Below are positions 1 to 11,680 of a DNA stretch of 64,000 nucleotides, piece by piece. The stretch covers positions 992,001 to 1,056,000 of the forward strand of contig NC_089448.1 in NCBI RefSeq assembly GCF_026210795.1, written 5' to 3'. The notes under the pieces are model-generated. The model saw nothing but the letters and a program-made list of their open reading frames with translations. It made no database searches and was not told where the DNA came from. The stretch is from Rhizophagus irregularis (lineage: Eukaryota; Glomeromycota; Glomeromycetes; Glomerales; Glomeraceae). The number at the start of each line of letters is the position of its first letter. The first letter of the stretch is position 1. The translations under genes and the position numbers were made by a program.

Positions 1-3000
1 TAGTCTTGTGATTTTCTGCCGGAAGGTACCACTTTACAAATGCTAGGGAATGATTTACAGAACCTTCCGGAAAATGTATAATATGTTCAAAATAAAATTG
101 AACAATACCGGGATAAGTATCTTTAGTATTATCATGGAGAAATTGGGATAATATTTTGGCCGATGTGACGTGCCTTTTAGAATACATTGACCCAAAAACT
201 TCGGATCCAATTTTTAGTCGTCCATAAGTGTTCACTTTTGGTAATACCGGTATAGCAGAAGGAGCAGCATGGATATCTGATAGTGCTGCGAAATCTTTTC
301 CATAGGCATTGCGGTAATATTCAACCAACAAATCTAATACTTCTTTTGAAAGGTTGGTGTCTATCCTTTTAGGATTAAGAAAAGTACCTGGAAAAGGTTC
401 CGAACCTGTTCCGGCCATTTCTTCCACGTTTCTAGACATTGATAAAAATTCCCGGTAATCTATTCCATTAATTTCATCATGAATTACAAGACTGCCGGTA
501 GTTTCTTTCGGTGTAATTAGTGTGATACAAGTCGATAAATGTTGATGGTCTTGGGCGCATGAAGAAAACTGATCAAGAAGAGAGTTGAATTGAATGGTTT
601 TTAATAATTCTGGTTCGATTCTTCTATTACTGCTATGATACGATCCTATAAATATAGACTATTTAATAAATTGATTTAATTATATTGATAAGTTCGGAAA
701 TCTGGAATTACCTAATAGACCGTTCATGCGTTCGTAACTGAAACACCAGAACGCGTATAATGGTCCATAGTCTAACGCACAATGGCAAATATGTAAGCAT
801 AAATGTAAATTCGGCGTAATTTTTTCTGCGCCGTAATTTTCTTCAATGAGCTTTGCCACTTCTAGAAGATTTTTATGAGCTTCTTCTAACCCATTCGTTG
901 TTATAGATCTGCATACAAGAATATTGCATGCACGGACAAAATTGGCGAGTATCAATTTATCCGATTCTTGAAGCAGATCCCATGTTATGGAAGTGGCATA
1001 AATTAAGATAAAAGTCTTCCATTGATCAGCGGTGAACCTTGAAAAGCCTTCACCTGTAGCAATTTTGTAGGGAATTCTACCGATATCTGCTGGAACTTTT
1101 ATTGCATTTGCCCTTTTTTGCATTGTTTCTAAATCTTTTTGTGTCAATCGGCCCTCCTCGATCCACAGTCTGGTCACGATCCACTTAGCAATACCCAAGA
1201 ACAAACAATGCATTGGATCCACTGTGAGAAATCGCACTGAATCAAAGTACGGAAGTCGATACATTTCTGACCACCGTACTAAAGTATTATGGACGTGACT
1301 ATTTCTAGCATCTTTAGTATTGCAATTCAACCATTCTCGCGCATCCCTTCGAACCTGGTTGATATCTCTTTCGACAAACCATTCATCAATATCATCAAAT
1401 CCGCCAAAATTCGGTTGATTTCGATCATCATATTGAGCCTTTTTTAAGCATCTATGACAAGCCACTCGCGCAGAGATATGACCGCAGAGTTTTCTCGCGG
1501 CTGGAATATCACATGAGCAGCATATTACTGCGGCTCGAATAGATTTTCCGGTAGAGCTTTCGTATGTTTTCGATAGTTCAATCCCATTCCATAACTCGAT
1601 TAATTGATCGATGATGGGAGCTATATAATGGTTTAGTTGATGTAAACTAGGCTCATTTGGCCCCGGAATTAAAGCCATTGTCAAAATATTTGATGGCTTG
1701 AATCTTTCATTTCGAGGCAGGTTACATATTACACCATATAGAGCTCCTATACTATAAGTTGAATTATCGAATGGTTGGAACCAGTCGATATTTAACATGA
1801 TGCCTAAGTGGCGGTCTGAGACATCTTTCCGGAAAAATGGTATATTTTGACGATGATCCTGAAAGGTTTTCCAGATTTTTCCGTCATAAATATCATTCAA
1901 AAATTGAGAATCGTTACGGTCCGCCCATTTTCTACATAATTTCTCAAATCCTTTTCGATTATACATTAATTGTAATTGGTGTTTTAAACTAACAGTAGGG
2001 AACGTTAAAGAAGGTCAATAGATTGTTCCGTTAGTAACCGGAACTTTCTTAGCAAGTGTAGCATTGCACTTTTTTCTTTGATTTGCCATCGGATGATCCG
2101 GAAAATCTACATAGGTACAATGAATTGTGGCTGGAACTTGGTAAGGGTCGTTAGTTGATACTTCTGTTACATTATACAATTTGCAACACTTTTCACACGA
2201 TGCGAATTTGACAATATGAGCACAGACGCCAAGTTTTTTACGTGCCATATACAAAGATGTAGGAAAAGAATTGTACGTGTTTGCATCCAAAAGAACCAAA
2301 AGATATCTAAAAAATTTGACTAAAGAATCGGTAGTGACATCGGATAACTTATATCTCTCTTGATATAATAAGATCCATAAAACAATCCAATGAAAGTCTT
2401 CAGTAAAATCAATGAAGGAGGCTTCTGGATCATCACCGTATGTATTTTCCGGTGCGTCAAACCAGCCGGATGAAGATTCATTTGGTATTTCTTCGATAGG
2501 ATCAAAGTCATTATCAACTTGATCGTTTTCTTCATCATCAGCATCACTAGTATCATCATCTGAAATACTTTGTTCAATAACAACAATAGGGTATGATACA
2601 TTCTTGGAATTTCCACTACCGATATGTTTTCGTTTATCTTTCGATTTGGCTTTTGATGATTTCGATTTTTTGGGAAGAAACGAATAATTTTCCTCATCAA
2701 CAATAGGTTCATGATGACCATCATCTGAATTATGTGATTCTATTTCCATTGGATCATTCAAGAGGTCTACCGATGTATCTTGGTTTAGGTCATCAGATGA
2801 AACTTGATTTAAATCTATAATTTCTTCAATAACTCCTCTTGGTCTAATATCCCTTTTTAAACTATGACTATTTTTTGTACGTGGATCAACCATGTTACCT
2901 TTACATTTATTGCAATGACACGGAACTTTATTTGATGTTTTCTGTTTAAAATTATAGGATTTCTTTACAAAGACAGCTTTTGTTCTTCGGTATTTTCTCG

Positions 3001-3004
3001 TCAT
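1..3004 (-). pseudogene. CACTA (Tnp2-type) transposase, one in-frame stop, C-terminus cut by window edge
   Basis: The gene starts at 3004 and runs left off the window. Exon 1 is 3004-712 and exon 2 is 645-1, separated by a GTAAT...TAG intron (711-646). The N-terminal part has a CHCNKCKG zinc-binding-like motif followed by an acidic, Ser-rich region. After it come marks of the Tnp2/CMC transposase fold: NIDWFQPF, DPMHCLFLGI and FSYERMNGLLG, which carry the probable acidic catalytic residues. The reading frame is continuous except for one TGA at 2017-2015. The 16 codons between it and the Met at 1966 read straight through in the same frame and show no GT-AG pair, so this is a nonsense change and not an intron. 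CGA to TGA (Arg to stop) is the simplest origin. Role: cuts and pastes the element at its CACT(A/G) ends. The copy is nearly intact, so decay looks recent. Confidence 0.85.
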
Positions 3005-3165
3005 TGTAAATAATAATATAAAAAAATTTTATTAAAAATGAATTTCCGGTTCTTCGATGAACGGATATATTAGTATGATTGATAATTGACATTGTTGACC
3101 ATATTAGGTTACTATCAATTTATTGTATTTATTGTATTTAAATCAATATAAGTTCCTTTATTTGA

Positions 3166-3305
3166 ATCAAAAAAAAGCTTATACTTCAATAGACTATTTC
3201 GTTATTTTCAATAGACTTATCGGCATGAAAAAAAAGGAAAAAAAAATTCAATCAAAAAAAGCTTATTTAATAGACTATTTCGTTACTTTCGACAGACCTA
3301 TCGGT
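3166..3305. repeat. Direct duplication in the divergent promoter region
   Basis: Two copies of a roughly 55-bp sequence lie at 3166-3224 and 3250-3305. Each contains AAAAAAAGCTTAT, an AATAGACTATTTCGTTA core and a TATCGG end. They sit between the divergent transposase and accessory genes and may be transposase or regulator binding sites; that role is inference. Confidence 0.6.
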
Positions 3306-3500
3306 CCTCATATGACAAAAAAAAAATATATATAAAGACCCCTTTCTTCCCACGAACTGATTTTTTTTTCTCTGCCATATCATTATACTTTGATCTAAAT
3401 CATTAAAAAAAAAATCGTAATCATTACATTTAATCTAATTATAGGAAAAAAAAAATATTATTAATAATCATAATATTTTAATTGTGGAAATAAATAAAGG

Positions 3501-3508
3501 TATAAAAG
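3501..3508 (+). promoter_or_regulatory. TATA box of the CACTA accessory gene
   Basis: TATAAAAG lies 60 bp before the ATG at 3568. A second TATATATAAAG at 3326-3336 may serve a longer transcript. The call rests on motif and spacing only. Confidence 0.45.
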
Positions 3509-3567
3509 AACGTCTTTTACCTTATTGTATTGTTTTTTTTTTTATCCTTTAACAAATTTTGGTAAAA

Positions 3568-5177
3568 ATGCGTGGAAGAAGACCTTTCAAAATTAAGAAA
3601 ATAAGCTTAAGACACTTATCTACAACAAATTTAACCTCTTACAACCATCATCAAACAAACTCAATGTCACCACATCGTCGTCACCGTTATCGTTCAAGAA
3701 GGAACAAGTCTAGACGTTCTTCTTATTCTAATTATTCAGATAGTCGTTCACCAAGTCAACAAAGAGGACGTTCGACTACAAGACATAATAGGACTAATTA
3801 TTCAGATAGTCGTTCACCAAGTCAACAAGGAGGGTGTTCAACTACAAGATATAATAGGAATGATGGTATGGTTATAATATAATAATTATGTTTTTTATTT
3901 TACATATTTTGAATATAATGTCATGATTTCAATTTACAGATATCGAAGCCCTAAGCAGAGCTATCACTGCACTTACGGAAGAAGTTCGGACCCTCAAGAA
4001 ATCTCAAACAAGGAACGACCTACAAGCTGAATGGCCATCAACCCCTCAGACAACACCAGTTCCAAGGAGTAGACAAAATACATCACTCACGCCAGAACCA
4101 GAAACTGGATATCGTCGACATGCTCGGGTTTTGCTTGAAGATATGGACGAAGATCAATATAAGTTGTTCCATGTGAGTATCAAGTAACTATTGGTTATTC
4201 AGCAAAATTTTTTAATCGATATTTTTTTATAAAATTAAGGATGAGGTCGTGCAGATACTTAGCGGTCTCGATGATTCATTGCAATTGGATCATACCAAAA
4301 AATGGGTAGAAATTGCACCACACGTTTCAAAACACATCATGAAGGAGATCGCTAGAGTCTTGACCGGAAGGTTTCAATACAAAGATATAGAATTGAAATG
4401 GGTCTTACAGAATCTACACCGCCATCGTAGAGAAAGCTGGATGGTTAGCCTTGATCCGGATAAGACTAGATTTGAAAAGAAGAGAAAAGGAACGAATTCT
4501 CGAAGAAAAGATGTAAGTACTGAAGACATCCGAAATATGAAATTAAAATCCTTGATCTTGTTCCTTTCTATCCTAATCACTAATATCTGATTGCAATAGA
4601 AAAAAGAGCGACGTCAGAAAGGCATCGAGCATATGTTCAATATTAATGATGCCTCGCTTAAAGAATTTCAACCGTCATCATTATCTTGGGAAGAATTCAA
4701 GGAAGACTGTGAAACCATATTTAATGAAGGAGGATTCCACAGTGATGAAGTTTCTGAAACTGATGAAGAGCTCACCAAAAAAGAAATCGAAGATCATGTT
4801 CGTCCTAAGAATAAAATTGAAACGGATAAACATGTTCTTCATGTTTATGACAAGCCCTGGAGGTCACGTCGTGTAAGTATCAAATAAAACAATTGTATAG
4901 TTATTGTATACATTTGCTTATTATCTCTTTTTCATTTTTATAGGGACGTAAATTACTTCGCTTGGCTGACCGAGTTGGTGAGAAAATAAGTCATGTAAAA
5001 CTTTCACGACATCGTTGGTATGATGATAAAACGTGGATCGACGAGTCAAAACCGCCTGAAGGTGCCCCTGATTGGTCGATATCACAGTCGTACGGATCCG
5101 ACGTACAACCACAAGATGAGATCGATAATATCAATAATATTAATGATGAACCTAACGAACTTGATGAACAGGTTTAA
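3568..5177 (+). CDS. CACTA element accessory protein (five exons, unknown function)
   Basis: I read five exons: 3568-3865, 3940-4172, 4240-4512, 4600-4872 and 4944-5177. All introns are 67-87 nt with GT...AG borders (GTATGG, GTGAGT, GTAAGT, GTAAGT donors) and all junctions keep frame. The N-terminus is basic and Ser/Arg-rich, with two copies of YSDSRSPSQQ, like RS domains. Exon 2 starts with a short heptad-like stretch (ALSRAITALTEEVRTLKK). Exon 3 is a Trp- and His-containing helical segment ending in a Lys/Arg cluster. The C-terminus is acidic and Asn-rich. I do not recognise a catalytic domain. By position it corresponds to the second protein of CACTA elements (TNPA-like, DNA binding at subterminal repeats), but that role is inferred from location only. 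No stop or frameshift was found, so this gene may be intact. Confidence 0.7.
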
Positions 5178-5612
5178 TTAATGCATTAATGCAATGTTAG
5201 ATTTAAAAGAGCACGTATATTAATAATAATTTGTAGTTTATATTTTTATTACGCAAGAATGATTTGTAGTTTATTTCTATATAACAACGATTAAATATAG
5301 CAAGCAAATGTATTACTGTAAAATTGATTAGTATATTGCTATATAATATATTGCAACGAATAGTAATAAATTGATTAAAACAATTTGAAATATCGTGATT
5401 TCAATTACTGCCCGGCGTGTATTGTATCGTTTAACGATACTTTATGATAACCCAAATAAATACTTAAATATTATATAAATATAAGTAAAATATCAGAAAT
5501 CCGATATTAACATAATATTTATCCGATTTGCACCTTATAGTTTATTAAAACTTCAAAAGATTCAGTTATTAATTTGGTAAATATTGGGCGTTTATTTGTA
5601 AAATAACAGAAA

Positions 5613-5760
5613 CCCGATTCTTCACCAATAGAAATCCAATACTTATGAAGTATTTATGCCCGGTTGTATCCAGAAATGCAACAAGAACCTGAGCCCAATC
5701 GGGAATAAGTATCGGGATTGTATAATATATATATCTGTGAAGAATTAGTGAAGAATCGGG
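5613..5760. repeat. Subterminal inverted repeat of the CACTA element
   Basis: CCCGATTCTTCAC at 5613-5625 is perfectly inverted at 5748-5760. A related AATCGGGAATAAGTATCGGG stretch lies between. Subterminal repeats of this kind bind the accessory protein in characterised CACTA elements; binding here is inference. Confidence 0.6.
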
Positions 5761-5776
5761 TACCTGAATTTTCTCT

Positions 5777-5799
5777 GATATGTTGTCATTCGACCAGTG
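5777..5799 (-). repeat. Right terminal inverted repeat of the coding CACTA element
   Basis: Reading inward: CACTGGTCGAATGACAACAT. It shares GTCGAA and the CAC start with the ends of the elements at 20952, 25659 and 36280. The partner end is outside the window. Confidence 0.65.
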
Positions 5800-7825
5800 C
5801 TACGTAAATAACTGTAATAGTTATGTTATGTAACTCCCAAGGATTCTTGGAACGGTTTGGAAGGAAAAGCAATTAATAATTCGATCACATATCAATGACA
5901 AATATTCGAATGCAGAAAATGGTCATACAATATAGGATTTTAGTAATCAAAAATTCATAAGAATGTCAGAGTAATCATGTGCCCTTTGGGTAGTCTAAAT
6001 AATAAACTCAACAGACTACATGTTCTCGAGAATAAAACCACCTCGTCGAGGACGCTTTGCACCAGATGTTTTATGATTCGGAAGGTTTTAGGAGAGGATC
6101 TTAAGGATGAAGATTTATATTTGAATCTCAACGAATACAATTTTTATTTTTGTCTTTCTTTGTTTACTAGGGATCTACTATTCGGAGGGTATAAGATTAA
6201 CCTCCTGAAATCAGTAGTCTTTAATGTTCTACAGAAAAAATCCTTACCGATTTTAATGAAACATTTATTGGTTGTAGAACGATTCAGGCATAATGGTTTA
6301 TGTTCGTGATGATTGATTATTCTAACAAGAGAGAGGAGTTACGATTTTGTTTCCTAACAATGGGAATATGTGTAAATTTATTCCGAATCATAATGATGGA
6401 GTCAAAATATGATCGTGGGGCATTACGAATAAATATCGAGCGAAAGTATGTTACTGGTAAAAGAATAAAGTTTGCTCTGCGAATTCTGTTATTCATTTTT
6501 TATGTAATATACTTATGTTGATTACACCGCAATACATTTACAAAGGTGCAATCAAAGAACAAGTGGACCAATATGTATAACGAGATAAGTAACAAAAAAT
6601 AAAGTCGGGATACACTATTCAAAGCGCAGAAGAACATTAAATAAATTGCGAAATTCTCGATATCAAATCAGTTATTATTTCGTTTTTATAGTATAAACTA
6701 ACTCTTGGTCACGTTATAACACTCACTTGGACTTCGTCCTAGAAGAGATGTACATTAATTGGTTATCGATAACAATCATTTCTACATTATGATCTCCATT
6801 ATTTTCCTAGAATTCCTTCTACCCAGAGGGTATGAAGTAGAACTGGAGAGGTTAGGTACTTCGTACTTAGAGAGTAATGTCCCATTTTTTAAAGGTCCAT
6901 AAATGGACTGGAGGTTTTTTGTACACATTTGTCTATTATTCATCTACGTAATCGATAATATATGTGAATAGTAAAAAAACGTTCACATATTAGGAACACA
7001 TTCCTAAGAGCTTTGAGCCTATGAACTGATCGTCTTGCAGCCCAACCACGCTGTTAACAGAGGAGGTTCTAGGAACCTAGGTTCATAGGGCAACCATCTG
7101 TATAATAAAAACGTCAACTGCTTAATTTATTTTTTCATCTCGCATATATTATGCTGTTATTGTTTATTAATCAACAAACCGATAAATTATGAATTATTAG
7201 ACACATTCTGCGTGTAAAACATGACCGTTGAAACTACAAAGTAATTGCGTAACACTAAACACGAATATTCCAATATACACATGCCCTATGTAATTGTAAC
7301 GTTTTGATTACTTTCAGTCTGCCACAAAACTCGATAGTTGCCATTTGTGTTTCACACGTTGAGTTTGCAAATAACACCATGTTATTGTTTCATGATTGCG
7401 AAAACGTCATATTGTTGATTTCGTGATGGATATGTAATTCTTATTGGTCAGTTATCTGCATTGAATTTTTTAAAATCCGTTCTACTCGTTATACAGTCTA
7501 TGTCTATATATAGCTTCAACAAACAAATTATTCGCCTGGTGATCCTGCTCGTTCATATTCCACCTCTTTGAGGGCTCATCTCATGGACAATTTTTTCTAC
7601 TGCGTAAGAACTATTATATCCATATAATAACAGAACACGCTAACGATAACTAGTAACCATTACTACCATGTTGTTCAATACAGAAAGAGGATATGATATT
7701 ATATTGCAATCCACCTTCTGGTCCACGAAATTTATTTATTCGAGGGTGTACTCTATTAAAAGTGTGGTTACGTATTAGATTTTATTCATTTTCGAAACAC
7801 CGTCTAATTTTTATTACGTCATTAT

Positions 7826-7862
7826 CATGTGACACTCTGAGCAATATTTAGGGTATCACGTG
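7826..7862. repeat. Fold-back motif, CACGTG/ACTCTGA family, copy 1
   Basis: CATGTGACACTCTGA and its near inverse TAGGGTATCACGTG flank a short AT spacer; TTATC follows directly. Related copies are at 24284-24323 and 49447-49483, with a half copy near 8961-8986. Confidence 0.6.
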
Positions 7863-8058
7863 TTATCTATTATTTGTTTCAACGAATAATATCATTACAA
7901 TAAGGTTACTGTTGAGGGTCCTATATCAAGCCTGGGGGGTTCTCGAAATACTTTTATGTGCACGTTCTTGTATACCGTTGATTCCATTAACAAATTGTCA
8001 AACTTTTCGGGTACTTCGCATCCTCCAAAGGGAGTCATAACATGTATCTTTAGTTATA

Positions 8059-8104
8059 ATATATTGGTCATATGATATCGATACCCAAAGGTCTCATCTC
8101 ATGT
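8059..8104 (+). repeat. 46-bp dispersed repeat, copy 1
   Basis: By eye this matches the reverse complement of 62589-62634 with two mismatches. Its core is GGTCATATGATATCGATACC. The copies lie about 54 kb apart in opposite orientation. Confidence 0.65.
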
Positions 8105-11100
8105 AATCTTTAAAGTGTTGTCATTGATAAAGGTTATATTTACAAGTCTCTGTTAAATCCAATGCTTGTCGATCATCATCACTAAAAATATCCGGTACAT
8201 AAGGGATACTATTCGTAATTTTGCTCTAAAAAAGTAAATGTTTGTATATTTTTTTATTTAATGAAATAAACCTTGTTACGGTAAAGAATGAATTTATAAC
8301 AATTACATGAAAATCTTATCCACATAAAATAATTCAATACTAGGTGTGTTATATTCATCATCATTTTCAGTTCCGAATTGGTGAAACCCACGTGTGTTGC
8401 TCATTGGACATATTATCTTGGTATATTACTAAGCTTAAATTCTTGTTATTCCGTTTGGGTGTTCCGAAAATAACATGATGATATCAGTTATAGGCGTTAC
8501 ATATAAAGTAATGTGAAGCAGCGTGGGGTGTGATGATCAAAAATCTGGAATAATGAATGCGGAAAATACTGTAGTATACTTACTAATTTAATGTATTTTT
8601 TAGAATTTTCGCCTTTCCTTTTTCCAAAATAATGCTCACTACTGTATAATGTATATACGAGAAAATCCTGTATGTATCAAATGAAGTGAGAATATTTATA
8701 CGGTTGTCAAGTTCCACTGAATTACAAAAATGTTGGGTATTATTTTAATGTAGAATACGATTGCTGTTCATTATTTCTATTTTATTATGATACACTTCAA
8801 CGTTTATTTTGTCGTTTTTACACGGTCGCTAGTTCTGATAATTGTGGCCAAATATCCGATGGCACCATCAGTACTAGTGCATTCCAGAATTAATACATCG
8901 CAGCATGTGCTCCATTAAAATGTAGTTATTCTGTGGTTTTTATTCGCAAAGCCCAAAGACAAATGTTCAGAGTATCATGTGTTATCCTACACAACTATCG
9001 ATTTCTGTAATGTCATAGCGATAAGATTACCATTGAGCATCCTATATCATTGTCATAACTCGCAATATATAACACAATGTGTGACATACAACAATTTTTT
9101 TGGAAGACTGTTTACGTGAAGCTAATTACCGAATGTTAGTATACTTGAGAATGATGATGTTTCCAAACTGAGTTCAGATAGCTGTTATTCCTTGGACATA
9201 GCTAGCTTGTTTCATATTACCTTTATAGTACAATTTGTGATTCCTTTGTGCGATTGTATTCCATGTGTTCTCTATGTAGTACATTGTCTATTATTTATTA
9301 TAATACATCATTATTCAGACCAGTCATTTAATAGCCCTTATAGCTTAGCATAGTTGCAGTGGTAGAACTAGCCCAATAAGTAAATTTAGCCATCGCATTG
9401 CTCAGTTGAAAATATGAACCAATCAAATACATGCAATGTAGTAACATCTATTCCTATCATTTTTAACCTGAATCAATATTATAATGCATTACGTAAATGA
9501 GGAGAGACAGAGATAGCTTAATTTTTATTTGCTATAGCTTTCATGGAGAGATAAAAAGAAAGTGTCTGTACGACCTTACACTCACCTTATCTACTTCAGA
9601 CCATTTTACTTTTGCATTAACCAACAAACACGTTATGGATTCCTATGAAATTTCATTCTTCTCGTATCATTAAGCCATTGCAGATTGAAATCAAATAAAT
9701 AGGTACTTATGAACATTTCCTTTCGAACGTATTGCCCTTCATGAGACGGAGGTGATATTTAAATGAGTAGTACAAAGCAAATTGTTAACGATGTCAAGAA
9801 AGAACAGACCTATGAGTATTGGCATTTCTATTTTCCAATAGGAAGGCATATTTATGACCGTCAGGGTATTTCATATCACTAGAACTTACATCTTCTTTCG
9901 ATTTAGTAGACAAGTGATAATTAGTTCATCTAGTTACGAATGATAATTTCCATGTCAGATAATCCATTACGGAATAACCATACGAAGCATCAAATCTATT
10001 GTTCTGAAAATCTTTAGCTAAAAGCTACCTCTGGGTACGAAATAGATTTTCATTTCACAACACACTGATTGTGCGAGAATTGCACACAATTTTACTTGCA
10101 ATCCATAAAAGTATACAATGATTTCCAATCGTAATGCTGGTATAATACAAGAGTTTTGTTATGTGTTCTTCTGCGCAATATTGCATACTTTAGATGAATG
10201 TTTTGATAACGATTATTTTTGTATTTGCTCTCCTTACTCTAGATGGAATCTAGTGGGTCACACATAGCTTGTTCATTACGTATAATTTCGGTGTAATGAC
10301 ATTTGTTTTAGCACCATATTCGACATGTGGTAGAATTTTTTTTCGACATTGTAATTTGTCAAACTGTCTCTCGAAATCTAGTAACGAAAAAGATTAATCT
10401 GATTATCAATAGCCGTAGTCGATCAATAACACAAGGGACAAAAAAATTACCCCCCTTTCTCTGTCAAAGGGCACAAAAATACCTAGGCATAAACTACTGC
10501 AAAATCTTTTTATATTAACAAGCATTAGCTTCTTAACAAGGCGCCTTTGTCAAGAAGCCAACCATAACTTAGTCAATACCAAACTGAAAGTGACCGGTAT
10601 AACAGTTATAGGATTGATTAAATCATGGGATTTCCAACGAAAATGTATCACCAAAAATGTATAACTAAAAATGTATGACTAAAATATAAAACTATACTTA
10701 CCTACTAAGTCCCGTATATCTATGACCTTGAAATTGTCCGATTCTTACAGTAATAACTAGGTGAGATATACCCATCTACCCCAACTAATTATACTGCCTT
10801 GAGTTCCTCAAGTCCGATGTGGCAAGCCCATCTTTGAGAGACCAGACAAAACATCTATGACAAGATCATCGAATGTACGAGAAGAGATCTGTCCAAGAAG
10901 GACATGCTGCGCAGCTTAATCTCATACTAAGGATTTTTCTTTGTTTAATTGCGTCATATTTTTTTTTGTCATAAAAACCATAAGTTAATACTCTTGAAAT
11001 CCCTACTGGTTACATAAAATATGCGTACGGGGAATCATTGTTCCTGGATTATGCGCAACTAGTACATATAAATCAATTGTATTTAGTTTACCAGTAAGTC

Positions 11101-11437
11101 CTCGACAAGACGGTCTCGTAATTTGAAATGTATCCTTCAGAATATTACACAACTATTAATAGTAGTAACGATAACAATAAATGATTGTAATGATAAGTGG
11201 TATAAATAGTTGTGATAACGATATCAGTGTGTTAGTGTGTTGTATTCTTGCAATAAAAATATTCCTTCGCAGTAATTTGTTGCTCTTTCCCTTTCTTTTA
11301 CAAATATCATATGAGTTTTAACGATGGGCTGAAAAACTTATTCACAGGAAATTTGCATAGCGTTAGCATCAACTGCGGAGAATGATATTAGTGGACAACT
11401 TTTCATAATTTAATCATGTGATACTTTATCGGTAACT

Positions 11438-11453
11438 GTGACCCAAGGGTCAC
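11438..11453. repeat. GTGACC palindrome family, copy 1
   Basis: Perfect palindrome GTGACCCAAGGGTCAC followed by AGTCTCGT. An upstream CTGCGGAGAATGATATTAG segment recurs with other copies. Confidence 0.7.
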
Positions 11454-11665
11454 AGTCTCGTAGTTCAGATAATTTTTCATTCAAAAAAATGGTTTCACAA
11501 ATTATCATACAGCTATTCTTAATTCACGTAAATTGAGTAATGAGGGTTAGTCCCTTTCGACGAATGGAAGAATAACGAATGAAAACGTGAAGAACATATT
11601 CCTTTAAAGCAAACAGATATCTACTGCGGTGAAGAATATAAGTGGACCACAGAACGGAGATGACT

Positions 11666-11680
11666 GTGACCTTGGGTCAC
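11666..11680. repeat. GTGACC palindrome family, copy 2
   Basis: GTGACCTTGGGTCAC followed by GTTCTCGT, again preceded by a CTGCGGTGAAGAATATAAG segment. The shared neighbour shows that the repeated unit is longer than the palindrome. Confidence 0.7.

Larger units (their letters stand above)
1..5799. mobile_element. Coding CACTA-type DNA transposon, right-hand part (left end outside window)
   Basis: The interval holds a Tnp2-like transposase gene on the minus strand and a divergent accessory gene on the plus strand, the two-gene layout typical of CACTA (CMC) elements. The right terminus is called at 5799. Read inward on the minus strand it begins CACTGGTCGAATGAC, which matches in its first 11 positions the termini of the three non-coding elements further right (CACTAGTCGAA, CACAGGTCGAA twice). 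Because the left end lies outside the window, a target duplication cannot be checked; the three bases after the terminus are CTA. The subterminal DNA has a 13-bp inverted repeat. The family call rests on established CACTA features; the exact terminus is inferred from similarity to the other elements. Confidence 0.85.

Noticed and set aside
2015..2017. Non-standard genetic code with TGA as a sense codon
   Set aside because: Intact genes here end in TAA or TAG as far as seen, but the two TGA sites best fit different residues (Arg and Trp), so separate nonsense changes are simpler.
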